Of a stretch of 64,000 nucleotides of DNA, positions 33,816 through 44,393 are shown in pieces. The stretch is from NCBI RefSeq assembly GCF_035046485.1, contig NC_085138.1:293056256-293120255 (forward strand), written 5' to 3'. A program made the position numbers and the translations under genes. The first letter of the stretch is position 1, and the number at the start of each line of letters is the position of its first letter. The stretch is from Aedes albopictus (Eukaryota > Arthropoda > Insecta > Diptera > Culicidae). The notes beneath the pieces are model-generated. The model was not told the origin of the DNA. It worked only from the letters and a program-made list of their open reading frames with translations, and ran no database searches.

Positions 33816-34643
33816 TTAAGAAATGTTTCTCAAAGCAACGTTATTAAGCTACAAGTCGTATTATATTTGAATAGTTTTGAAATAAAACTGTTCTTCAACT
33901 CTTGTTTGCCCAATAATGAGAATCTATTCAACGTCAACCGTTTTATACGCACTATGAAATTAATGTTTATCCAATGATCGTACATCCATGGGTTATGAAA
34001 CTCTTGTTCAATGTTAGAACCATCCGCAATTTACACAAACATCAAAAACTTTTCTAAAACGTTTGTAAACAATGTTGTATGACGCTATTTGTTTAATCAT
34101 TTAAGAATGGTTTTAGAAACCATTATTGTGCATTAGCAGCAACAAACTTTCTTCGATATTTATTCCACCGTAATACAATCAAAACATGCTGGGGCCGTGA
34201 TACAACTCACGAAATTTATTTCTATTAATAGATATGGTTTTACAGTTGCTACAAAAACGATTATTAAGCGTTTCTTCAAATATCATTGAGACAATAAAAC
34301 AGCAAATAGTTATTTATGCAACGAGTAGCAAAATGATGATTTCTACAGCACGAGTTGTACATTTATCCAACGAGGCTTGCCAAGTTGGATAAATACGACG
34401 AGTGCTCTAAAAATCGAGTTTTGCAACGAGTTACATACAACATTTTTTGCATTGACAAAAAAATATTCGTTAAAATTTGATCGATGCCTTCAACATCAAG
34501 TTGCTTTGCGATGATTGAATGGGAACGGCCACGTGCTTCATCATGCTAGGCACGAAATTTACATCAAGGAAGCCGTGCAATAACCGTCACAGTTTTGCAA
34601 GTTCGTACTGTGGAAACCAAGCAAAACTCAGGTAGTTGACCAA
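33816..34643. other. AT-rich DNA
   Basis: Contains repeated CAACGAGT motifs near 34318-34430 that look like a small degraded MITE. No boundaries can be fixed. Confidence 0.35.
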
Positions 34644-34707
34644 ACAATTGGATTATGATTCATAATGCAACCGAAATGAGTTGCATTATGAATCATAATG
34701 CAATTGT
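34644..34707. repeat. 64-bp hairpin
   Basis: 34644-34671 pairs with 34680-34707 over 28 bp with one mismatch, around loop CGAAATGA. The stem repeats ATTATGATTCATAATG. It may be a tiny MITE. Confidence 0.9.
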
Positions 34708-35118
34708 TTATTATAATACAGAAAAGTAGGCTGTAGTGATACTGAAACGGCAAGTGTAAAATCAAATTTATAGTTATTTTATTACATTTTATGGGACAAA
34801 TCATATCAATGGAAAGACTCGAACTCTGGACCTTTGGGTTCGCACTCGTCTGCATCCACTCTGCTTCAATCCCAATTACATGAAACGGCAGATTTAAAGC
34901 AGTATATAAATATTCAATCTCTGAGTCGTATACATCACCGTACAGATGCTGCTTAAACATTACTTAAATATTTTATTCAACTAATTGTCTTCATACACAT
35001 TGAAGCTGATCAATGTTTGAATTATTGTAACCGCAACGTTGTGTTGTAAGATTGGTATGGTGAACTTTGTTTTATTTTAACTGCTCTTCCTGTTTTGTGT
35101 CGGGAGGAGAATGTGTGA
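34708..35118. other. AT-rich DNA with a tRNA-like box B
   Basis: On the minus strand near 34806-34850, GAGTTCGAGTC resembles a box B, preceded by a GC-richer head. No coherent tRNA fold; probably SINE debris. Confidence 0.3.
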
Positions 35119-35368
35119 CCACAACAGACGTAACACTCTGATAATTCCCATCGTACACCGATTTAACGGTCAATTTGAAAATTTGATAGTTGGCCAACTG
35201 ACCACCCGTAGCACTCGCATCGTTTTTGTTCGAGTTTGACGTTTGCCCACTACCGCCACCTAGTTGATAGTCGGCCAAACTCAGTCCTTTTAGCATTGGG
35301 CGAATGTGTTTCCGTGACTATAATTTGAATCGGAAAATGTTCGAAGTGTTACGTCTGTTTGTCTGTGG
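35119..35368. mobile_element. MITE, same family, copy 2
   Basis: Left CCACAACAGACGTAACACT and the reversed right end CCACAGACAAACAGACGTAA match with a small indel. A perfect TGTGA duplication flanks it (35114-35118, 35369-35373). Confidence 0.75.
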
Positions 35369-35559
35369 TGTGACCCTCGTGTATATCGCCAAGCAGCTAT
35401 AAAATGTGAACATAAGGAAGCTGAGCCTGGTTTGACCGGTGCCACCAAAGTGTTTAGAGTAGATTCTCAATACCGAACAAAGGAGCCGCCCAGGATCCAC
35501 TTCAGCTGCATTTTCTGGTGTTTATGTAGCCAATTTTGCTGTCGTTGGAGCGTGTAGTG

Positions 35560-36892
35560 CAGAGGTTCCCAAACTTTTTGCTATCGCGGCGCCCTTTGAA
35601 CTTTTTCGAAAATGTCGCGGCGCACCATTATTTTTTTAAGAGAATTTCCATTATTTTATAACAATCTTTACTTCAAAAATTGAAATGCAAAATTATGAAG
35701 AACTTTCAAACATGGTATTTGAGTAAAAATTATCTTTTCAACTATTTTTAGGTTTTTCGAGAAAAAATGCTCAAGGATTTCATAAATATTTGTTAGATTT
35801 CAAGTGTCATATTTATTTATCATTCAAATTAAACAAATATAAAAAAAAACTCCATCATCTAAACCAAGCTGCTGAGTAAAACTGTTGAAATACTTCGATA
35901 ACTCTGGGTGAATTGAAATGGTTTAACAGAATTTTCTGGGAATATTTAATTTCTGCGGGAAAACAAAACTTTCTGAGATGTTGAGTTAAGCATGTAGTGT
36001 GGAAAATATCAGCAAATTTAGAATAATACAATGTTAAGGCTATAATCTTTAATCTCACATTCATTATCAAGTCTAGAGGAAGGCTTGAAAGGCTGTCTTT
36101 CACATGAGTTTTGGATGATTATTTTCTAAAGATCATCAAAAAAGTTGATTAACTTTGAGAAGTGATGAACAGCATTTTTTAAAAATGTATGAATCTCACG
36201 TTTCTCAAAAAATAATCGAAACGGGTCTCAAATGTTACATAGTTTTCCTCCATTTTCCATCAAGATCTAAACCGACAATTTTGAGATGTGACCTACTTGC
36301 ACGAAACAGACAACCTGAATGTTCTGTGATAGCCACATTAGTAGAAAATATCGTCCCGAAAAGTATGACACAACATAAAGATCTGAGAAGACTGACGGAC
36401 ATTACTCTGGAACTGGGGAGGCAACACTAGTTTTGCCAAGACGAAAAATCCTTAAAAAAAAGCCGGAAAAAGTTAAAAATAAACTTTTGCGGGTTTTTCT
36501 TCTTTTTTCGTTTTTTGTGTTATTCCGGCTTGGGAAAACTAGTGTCGACTCCCCCCCTTCTCTGGAAAGACCTTTAATATTTTTTTTGAAATATTTTGGA
36601 AATTTATGTTTTGGAAATTAAAAAAAACAACAAAAAAGGCAATGTTAGAATACAACAGAAAGAGCTCTAAAAATAAAAAAAAAAATGGTAAAATTCTGAA
36701 ATTCTATAAATTATTCGAAGGTTGGGAGAAATTTTGGGAAAATGCTGTTGAGCAACACTCCCAAGTTTCATAAAACAAAAAAATGGCGTTGCTTGCATTG
36801 AATTATTATTTTTTTACTCAAGAACCCACGGCGCACCTGTTAAATATTCACGGCGCACCAGGGCGCCGCGGCGCACAGTTTGGGAAGCACTG
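35560..36892. mobile_element. 1333-bp non-autonomous hAT element
   Basis: Ends CAGAGGTTCCCAAACTTTTT and, reversed, CAGTGCTTCCCAAACTGTGC, each followed by a CGCGGCGCCC block. A perfect 8-bp duplication GTGTAGTG (35552-35559, 36893-36900) flanks it. No transposase. A 120-bp MITE lies inside. Confidence 0.93.
36425..36544. mobile_element. 120-bp MITE nested in the hAT
   Basis: Ends CACTAGTTTTGCCAAG and CTTGGGAAAACTAGTG are inverted copies with one mismatch. The same end (CTTGGCAAAACTAGTG) occurs at about 11736-11751 in the spacer of the 984-bp foldback element. Confidence 0.75.
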
Positions 36893-36900
36893 GTGTAGTG

Positions 36901-37307
36901 TAAAAAATAAGTCAGAATGTTTTTAAAAGTGTGATATTTTGAAGTGCTGCAAGAGGTTTATTTGGTCTTCAAGCTTGTAGCCGCGGATGCTTTTCTTAGG
37001 CTCCTGATCAGCAATTGTGTTAACAAATAGGAGCAGGGCGAACAACGATAATTAAGTGATACAGTATCACTGCTAATCAAAGTTGCTTGAAAAGCGTAAC
37101 ATTTGTATTAAAGAAACATGATAACATCTTGTTGTTAAGCTATATCAGTGTAGTTCAATAAAATGATCAAGCAAAAGTTGTAAAACTTTCAATAAGCTAC
37201 TTGTTCCATTGAAGATCATATATAGAATAACAGCATCTAATACGTCGGAAGCAGCTAGTATTCTATCGTTATAGGAGCACTATTAGACAGATGATGTGAA
37301 TACCTAA
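36901..37307. other. AT-rich DNA without recognised features
   Basis: No frame, repeat or exon supported. Confidence 0.5.
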
Positions 37308-37553
37308 CTGCCGTAATTCTGCAAAGTGACGTAAGCGACATTGACAGTTTTGGCCCATTTTTTGGTTATTATGCATACAACTCTTGCTCATCCTCTAAGT
37401 TTATTTCCATAGATGATAGATTACGACTAGATCTTGTATTCTAATACAGCAGGCATATCACAGTGTTATTTTTACACCAGATATTATATATAATATACCA
37501 AAAAATATCGAAATTTTGAATGGCGCTTACGTCACTTTGCAGAATTACGGCAG
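37308..37553. mobile_element. 246-bp MITE
   Basis: CTGCCGTAATTCTGCAAAGT and its inverted copy ending ACTTTGCAGAATTACGGCAG form near-perfect 30-bp ends. CTAA flanks both sides (37304-37307, 37554-37557). Confidence 0.92.
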
Positions 37554-37734
37554 CTAAGCAACTGTCTTTAAACTTTTGTTCCATTGGTTATTCAATGAGC
37601 AACAATCTGTTTAACAGACGTGCAGTTACCACTGCATGAAACATTTATTTGCCATTTTGTTCAACATATACTCTTGTGCAACTGTAGGCGCCTTTGTAGC
37701 ACATTTAATCAACTGGCATACTTATTAATGATTA

Positions 37735-38405
37735 TGAATTGTTACTTGGGGTGCTTAGGGCCATCTTTGACGAGGTGTAGGAGAACGGTGTGTTTTTTTT
37801 CTTCTAAACCATAGGGGGATAATCTGCAAACAGACACTCTAACAGGAAGGTTAGGCCCTAACCGTTAGGGTAGTGTGGGGCTGAGGCCGTCTTCTACTAC
37901 AATAGTAAAAGCCATGACTACTCTCTCCTCGACCTAATAAACACATTTCTATGATCGCCAAACCCTGAGTCTCTCCGGAACCACCAAGAAGATATTGCTT
38001 CAGAGAGGGGCTAGTGAATATCGCACCCTTAGCAGGTTAGCTGCGCAGCCTGCAGCAACGAACATCGATGACTCGTTTTGGAGAGTCCATCACGGTAGCA
38101 TACTGTCGCTTAGCTAGTTTCCGGAGTGGTCCTCACCACTCCCTTTGTCCTCGGAAGGCGGGCAAGGTCAACCCTGCCCACGCCCAACTGCTTAGCAGAC
38201 ATCAAGAACTGATGCCCACGTGCAACCCGATCTGACCTGCCCATAAGGAAGGGTATCACTACCCTTCAGGCCCTATCAGATGCACCAGAAGGTTGCAGAT
38301 AGCAAGGTCTCCACCTGCCCTGGCCCTTACCGGGGACCCCTTTCCAACCGCGGGCTCGGGTCCAACCCAGTAGACCGACGCCACACAGTGCTGCGCCCCA
38401 TAGAC
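37735..38405. repeat. GC-rich probable retroelement UTR fragment
   Basis: An abruptly GC-rich block with a sharp return to AT-rich sequence after 38405. No good frame. Its composition resembles LINE leader sequence; family not identified. Confidence 0.3.
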
Positions 38406-39344
38406 AAAATTGAAAAAATTGACTTCAAAATTTTGTTCAATCTAGTATTCCATGCTGTTCATACATGCTTGAAGTATGTTGCTTGACCATTATAAGCTTG
38501 AAGATCGTGTTTATTATACCAAAACAACCTAGATTACCAAACATTATTTTCGTTGTCAATAGAAAAATAATATTTTATAAAAGAAATTCATCTTTGGCCT
38601 AGCTCAACATTATTAAACGTTTAAGTTTTCAATGAAAATCAAAATGAAAGGTCTACAACACATCAGTAGAATCCATTTTTTCGTTTTGTACGGCAACATG
38701 TTTTGATATTTATAAAAATAAAATGTCATAATGTAAGTACTATATGGCGTAGAGGAAAAACGACCCCAAAACTCAAATTGATGAAACAAAAAATTACCTC
38801 AAAAGACCTCTCTGAATTTTTCACCATGTTTTCATTACAGTGTCCGCTTAATACTGAATTCAACTCCAGCTGCTTTTATTTGCTTTATCGAGCTTTTTCC
38901 AAGTGATGTATTTATAGTCAAAATCGAACATATTTTTGATCAAGCGTTCTTTTCTGATCCATACAAACGCAAAATGTATCAGTTTATATTGTTCCCTCGT
39001 TTCCTTATGAAACTGCTGATTTCTATGAAAAATTTGAGGGTAAACTTCAACGATTTTTTCCAGTTTTAAAGCATGCAACTGGACATGAAATGGCCAAAGG
39101 CACGACCTTCAAGAAACAAAATGTTCAGTGAGAATAAAGTTTGGTGAATAAGTCATTCTTGCAATTACCTTTTTTATTATGATCTATATGTTTATACCGT
39201 TGCCTAAACTGCATTCTACAAAAAAAAACTGCAAGATTTGAATAAAGTGGCGTTTAAGACACTTAAGCGATTATGAATTATACATAGTACATTTATGCAA
39301 ATTGTAGCTTTTATCAAGTTTGTCAACTTCACCGAAGACACTAT
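38406..39344. other. AT-rich DNA without recognised features
   Basis: No frame above 75 codons and no visible repeat structure. Confidence 0.5.
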
Positions 39345-39945
39345 TGAGAAAAAATGTATGGTAAGTTAGTTATGATTTTTGTCCTGCAGTTCCATACATT
39401 CGCAGCACTGTGCGCCATGACAGCAATGCTACTGGGACTTCCTCTTTGCGGCCACTTAATCGCTGTAAGGGTCGATCTCAACCGCAGGGCACCGATATGA
39501 CCTACGAAGCCGACTCCGAAACCCTGGACCACCTCTTGTACCGCATCTGAACTAGCCATTCTCCGAGTCTACGGACCACCTCCTCTGTAGCTCCTAGATG
39601 ATATGGGCGATAGCCGTTGAAACGGCGTTCCAACCAAACTCATCCCTACACATCCTCTGGACAAGATTGTCCGGAGTTTTGTCCTCTTCGCATGTGGCAA
39701 GCATACGGTCACGCATTGTGCGAAAGCTCGGGCACACGAACAAAACGTGTTCCGCCGTTTCCTCTAAACCATTGCACACTGGGCATTCGGGAGAATCCGC
39801 ATGACCAAAACGGTGTAGATACTGTCGGAAGCAACCAGGAGCTGTGTCAGGTGGAATGTAACTTCCCCATGGCGCCTATTAATCCAACTATCTACCCTCG
39901 GTATCAACCTATGGGTCCACCTTTCTTAGGAACACGGTGTGTGGC
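39345..39945 (-). pseudogene. R1-like LINE C-terminal zinc-binding region
   Basis: Minus strand: THRLIPRVDSWINRRHGEVT then, after a frameshift near 39840, GCFRQYLHRFGHADSPECPV and CNGLEETAEHVLFVCPSF. This is the conserved tail of R1-type LINE reverse transcriptases with its CxxC...H...C zinc site. The 5' side stops where a dispersed repeat begins at 39952. Confidence 0.85.
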
Positions 39946-39951
39946 GGCCAG

Positions 39952-40425
39952 TCATGTTAGAGATCACAGTCATTTGAGCCTTTTCGTCGATATTTGGCCT
40001 CCTTTGTCTCCGACATTCACCACACAAGCAATCTCAGTACTACTGTGCGAAACAAAAATGTCAAACGAATGCACTTCACCACGATAGCATCTTCGGGAGA
40101 CGGTTCGGCATTTGCTATTCCTGTCTTCTTCCATAATGAAAGCTGTGTTGGCCAAATGTGTGTCGTATTAAATGCAAAATGCAAGAATAACCTAATACAT
40201 ACTACCATTCATAATCGGTAATAGCTAGAATTAGACAAATGTCATCGTGTCAGACGACATTGATTTGACGCTTTTTTGTGCTTATTGAACTTCGTTCTAC
40301 CGTTCGTGTTGTGTGTAAGAAGTAACGATAGCGCACGAATATAACAAAGCAAGCTCACCCCCGACTGCGGCAACGAAATGAAGGTAGAGAAAAGTGTCGA
40401 ATGTTGACAACACTAGTGGCTGCGA
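39952..40425 (-). repeat. Dispersed repeat, copy 2 (inverted)
   Basis: Reverse-complement relative of 27487-27975 along its length, ending GTCGAATGTTGACAACACTA. Short indels separate the copies. Confidence 0.85.
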
Positions 40426-40849
40426 AGAATGAACCACGAGCTCGCAGCACTCTACGGCGAAAGGTATCAAAATCTGGAAGGATACGGTGGGTGGAGTCCA
40501 CCCAATTCCCATCGTTTCCCTTTTTAACGAACTATTCAAATATTCTGTAGTTCGCAAATCTCTCGCTCATGGCGCTCACATCATTGTTACTCCTGTTTGA
40601 CGTTTTCTCACTACCGCCATCTACTCAGTGGGCTTGCGAAACACAGCTTAATTAGCATTGGGCGATTATACGTTTTTGACGATGATTTTAATCGCACTTT
40701 GTTCCAGTTGATGCCCTGTACTGTGCTTCAATGAGGCCGATAACACCCTTGTGCCTGAAGACTTCCTACATGTTTTCGTATTTGATTATAGGTTTCGATT
40801 GCATGATTGTTGATTTTTCTAGAGAATTTCGGCTTGCAATCTGACAAAT
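40426..40849. other. Repeat-like DNA, unassigned
   Basis: A stretch near 40595-40665 (TTTGACGTTTTCTCACTACC, CATTGGGCGA) resembles the interior of the MITE family at 35119. It may be a diverged third copy without clear ends. Confidence 0.35.
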
Positions 40850-41640
40850 TGCGTTGAGTAATTATTTATCATCGCCATTGGTTGAGACGGTCGAAAGCTT
40901 TTTCGTAATCAATAAACACCTGGATAAAACGGAGCGTGACAATATGGTCCAGGTCCACACAGGCAAGGATGAGAACACTCACTTGGAAAGAGTTACACTC
41001 ACTTGCAGTTTTCGCAACTCAGAAGCGTGCAATCAAGAAACGATGTATGGACGACTTTTACCTTGTGATTTCGTCTAAAACTTTTCCGAATAGAGTAGGG
41101 GGTCGCACACCCATACCGAAGTCGTGAGAGCTGAGAGAGCTGCAAAGGCAACTCTCCACGAGGTGAATGTAAATTACACTCACCTCGTGGAGAGTCGCTT
41201 TAACAGCTCTGTCACGGCCTTGGGATTCATGTGCAACCCCTACTCTATTCGGCAAAGTTTTAGACGAAATCACAAGGCAAAAGTCGCCCATACATCGATT
41301 CTTGATTGCACGCTTTTGAGCTGAGAAAATAGCAAGTGAGTGTAAATCTTTGCAAGTGACTCTTCCCATCCCTGCACACAGGATCGATCGTCTGGCACGG
41401 AATCCTGCTTGCTGCCATCGGAGAGTTACGTCAATCTTCTCCTATATTCGGTTAAGGATCACTTTGCAGAGGACTTTGAGAACGATACACAGTAACATGA
41501 TGCTCCGCCAACAATCGCATACAGGCAAGTCACCCGTTTTGGGTATCTTTACTTAGACGCCTTGCATCCAATCAGCCGGAAAAGTCACGGTTTCCCATAT
41601 GTTGCAGAATAATTGATTGCAGATACTACTGGGTCAGTTT
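40850..41640 (-). pseudogene. RTE-like LINE RT fragment split by a palindromic MITE
   Basis: Minus strand right of the MITE: ADWMQGV, VKIPKTGDLPVCDCWRSIML, LKVLCKVILNRI, EKIDVTLRWQQAGFRARRS. Left of it: VFIDYEKAFDRLNQ-like text. These are RT motifs 1-3 of the LINE type seen at 12310 and 33500. Stops and shifts make it dead. Confidence 0.8.
40964..41374. mobile_element. 411-bp palindromic hAT-type MITE
   Basis: The whole element folds on itself: the left half pairs with the right half with almost no loop. The centre, ACTCTCCACGAGGTGA against TCACCTCGTGGAGAGT, lies at 41151-41194. Perfect 8-bp duplication CACACAGG (40956-40963, 41375-41382). Confidence 0.93.
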
Positions 41641-43194
41641 TGAGTATCTCACTTAAAAGTGTTGATATTTTTTTCAGACGAAATCCGTATCACATCCCAC
41701 TCCTGGGTAATATAATGTATTGACTGTCCTATAAAAAAATGTGCGTGGGAAATGACTTACGTGATTTTCACGCTTCTGAGTCTGAATAATTTAAAATGAA
41801 AGCAGAGTTACGTAGAATCAACAAGATTTATTCTAAAAAGTTATCTGTTTTCATAAATCATTGCCTCATTTTATCTACGTGAACCAAGCCGTTATGTAGA
41901 ATAACAATCAAAAGCCTAACCATCTTCAGTTGTAGGACAACAATTCGTCTCACCATCTAGCCCAGCATCGATCATCGGCTGTTTACTGTGCGTAGGGTGT
42001 GGCGTGGCGTAGGTCTATCGCGCGGCAATATATTTTGGAGGAAAATTAGGTCATCTCGGTGTGGTGAAAGAAAATGTACGACGACGACGCCGAGCCGCGT
42101 CGTCGTTTTTCTCTCCACTACTACGTTTCCCCCAGCAGCGACAGCGATTTCCCGTTTACGACAATAAAACGCGCTATTGCTGCTGCTCCTGCTTACAGCT
42201 GGGTGTCTGTCTGGGTGGCGAAAATCTCCGAGTGGGTTGGTACAAGATTTTCTTTGTCGCACATTTCTCCAAACTGAATGGCTCATTAGCGGAGGAGTTG
42301 GGGGGACTAGACCATGGAAAGTGCCCTAGTCTCGACCTAGGTGAAGGTTGTGATTTATTTCGTCCTCGGCTAGTTCAACGCGCAACGGCACGAGTTAGAG
42401 CTCAAATTGTTTTGCGTACTAACGAAAGCAAATAGATTGGGGGAGATAATTTGCACCGAAAGACATCTGTTTGGGGGAGTTCTAAATATGTACGGCGCCA
42501 CATGAAAAAACAAAACAACTGACGTCTGAAGCGACATGTTTGAAACTAATAATAAATCGGAGGTATGACTAACTGGCTGACTGAGAAGCTGCACGGTAAT
42601 GAGACATTTCTATGCAAGACCAGTACGGAACGTTTCGCATTCATTATAATGTGATTCAATGTATTATATTTTGAAGTGTGCCAGTGAATTAATTTCATAT
42701 TGATATTCTTCAAATCAGTGAACAGTTACTGAATTTGGTATAAACAATTAGAGGATATTGGTTATATGACCTTCCCAATTCCAAGCGCTCACATGTCTCT
42801 GCAGCTCAAGGAAACAATTAGACAAAGAGGGGATACGCCTGAATCAAACCGGGCGAGAATGACATCAGCTCGGATATGGGTTTGATGTTTTCTTCCGATC
42901 CATGCATAACAGTAGCGTGGCATGTGATGTCATCTTACCGTTATGTGGAGGACGGATACAAGGTTCTCTTCCTATGTAACAGAGGAGGGGTTGAACACAT
43001 GAGTTATTCCTTATGCTGACATCAGGCTTCAGCCATGTACCGCGGTTTCTCATGTAGGACCTACTGCCCTTGAATGATATTTGGATTTGAATATCTTCTG
43101 GTATCTTACCATGCGTAAATATTTGAAATATTGTTTTGTTCTGGGCGAACACACACGATTGAAAAATACTGTGAGTATCTCTTCACAGATCGAA
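41641..43194. other. Unique DNA including a GC-richer block
   Basis: 41990-42450 is CpG-rich with open frames on both strands (for example MYDDDAEPRRRFS on plus) but no domain. It might be a host promoter or exon. The rest is unassigned AT-rich DNA. Confidence 0.35.
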
Positions 43195-43458
43195 AAGATA
43201 GTGTAACTTTCTGTGACATATAATGCACATGATTGCAGCGTGGGATTTCACAGAAGTTTACATGACATATCATGTAAATCTCATGACAATCATGTAAACT
43301 TCCATTATATGTCATGTATTTCAGCGTGACCCAGAGTTTTTACATGACATATAACATAAATTTACATTATATATCATGTAAACCATCATAATTGAAAGTT
43401 TACATGACTAAAATGAAGTTTACATGACGTGTAAACTTCATTATTTTTATCTGTGTAG
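43195..43458. repeat. Cluster of TTTACATGA palindromes
   Basis: TTTACATGA and TCATGTAAA recur about every 20-40 bases. Ends with ATCTGTGTA, like the adjoining MITE, so probably a diverged relative of it. Confidence 0.7.
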
Positions 43459-43600
43459 TGATCGTAAGACAGTCAATATAAAATGTTCAACAAGTATCTT
43501 AGTAAATTTATTCTTAGGCAAAACAAACGCAAACACGCTACGCAACTTCACCATGTTGAACAAAATATACATTTCCGATCATAAGGGTGGCCCATAACTA

Positions 43601-43895
43601 CACAGAAAAAAATATGTAATTAAAATTCAGCGAGAAATCATGCACATAAAGGGAATGCTAGAGTCAGTGCACTTTTACATGAGATATAATGTAAAATTAC
43701 ATTACCATCGTGTAAATTTCCGCCAACCATCGCGTAAACCATCATGGACACCAACCAGTTACGCGACTATTAGCGGAAATTTACACGAACGTAACGTAAT
43801 TTTACATGATATATCGTGTAAATATGCACTTACTCTAGCATTACCTGTATGTGTATGAATTTTCGCTGAATCTTACATGAATATTTTTTTCTGTG
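43601..43895. mobile_element. 295-bp foldback MITE with TA duplication
   Basis: CACAGAAAAAAATATG and the inverted ATATTTTTTTCTGTG ends are flanked by TA (43599-43600, 43896-43897). Arms of about 130 bp pair well and hold ACATGATATATCATGT-like palindromes. The gypsy target duplication begins at the very next base. Confidence 0.88.
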
Positions 43896-43901
43896 TATGT
43901 A

Positions 43902-44293
43902 AGCTAAGTTTTGGGAGTTCGGGTTTGTGTTTTTAAAAAACTAACACTCAAACTTGACTCTAGAACTACTGACAAAACAATGACGCATTCTTTATTCCGT
44001 CTTCCTTATTTATAACCTATCCAGAAAATACTTATCGTTATGTCCTACGCTATCTTACCATTCCCTTACTGGCTCCCTTCGTTGGAAAGTTCCGTTGTCC
44101 CTTCGATGTGGTCCATGGGGTGCCAGCCTGTACTATCATACCGCGTCGTGTTGTCCATGTCGTCGGCTTATCAGGTTCTGCTGTGCAATGGTTCGCCCAT
44201 TGCCTTTATGCTAATCGCGTTCCTCTCGTACCATGCAGAGTCTTCGTTATCGGGTACGTTTGTTGGTCGAGTACGGAAATCCTTTTCGTAACT
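43902..44293 (-). repeat. Gypsy 3' LTR
   Basis: Reads AGTTACG...CTTAGCT on the minus strand, an AGT-type start seen in many errantiviruses. An 83-codon plus-strand frame inside is antisense and duplicated only because the LTR is. Confidence 0.93.
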
Positions 44294-44305
44294 GCTCCCT
44301 CCTTC
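44294..44305 (-). other. Gypsy polypurine tract
   Basis: Minus strand GAAGGAGGGAGC directly precedes the 3' LTR. Confidence 0.75.
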
Positions 44306-44393
44306 AGATCGAAGCGTCCCGATTCGATGGTTTGGATGTTGTTTGCTTTTGGTTTCCCTTTTATGGCTTGATAGGTTGTCGCTCGTAGTTGTG

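Noticed and set aside
44040..44291. 83-codon plus-strand frame duplicated at 51242-51493
   Set aside because: It is antisense inside the gypsy LTR and duplicated only because the LTR is; no splice or promoter evidence.
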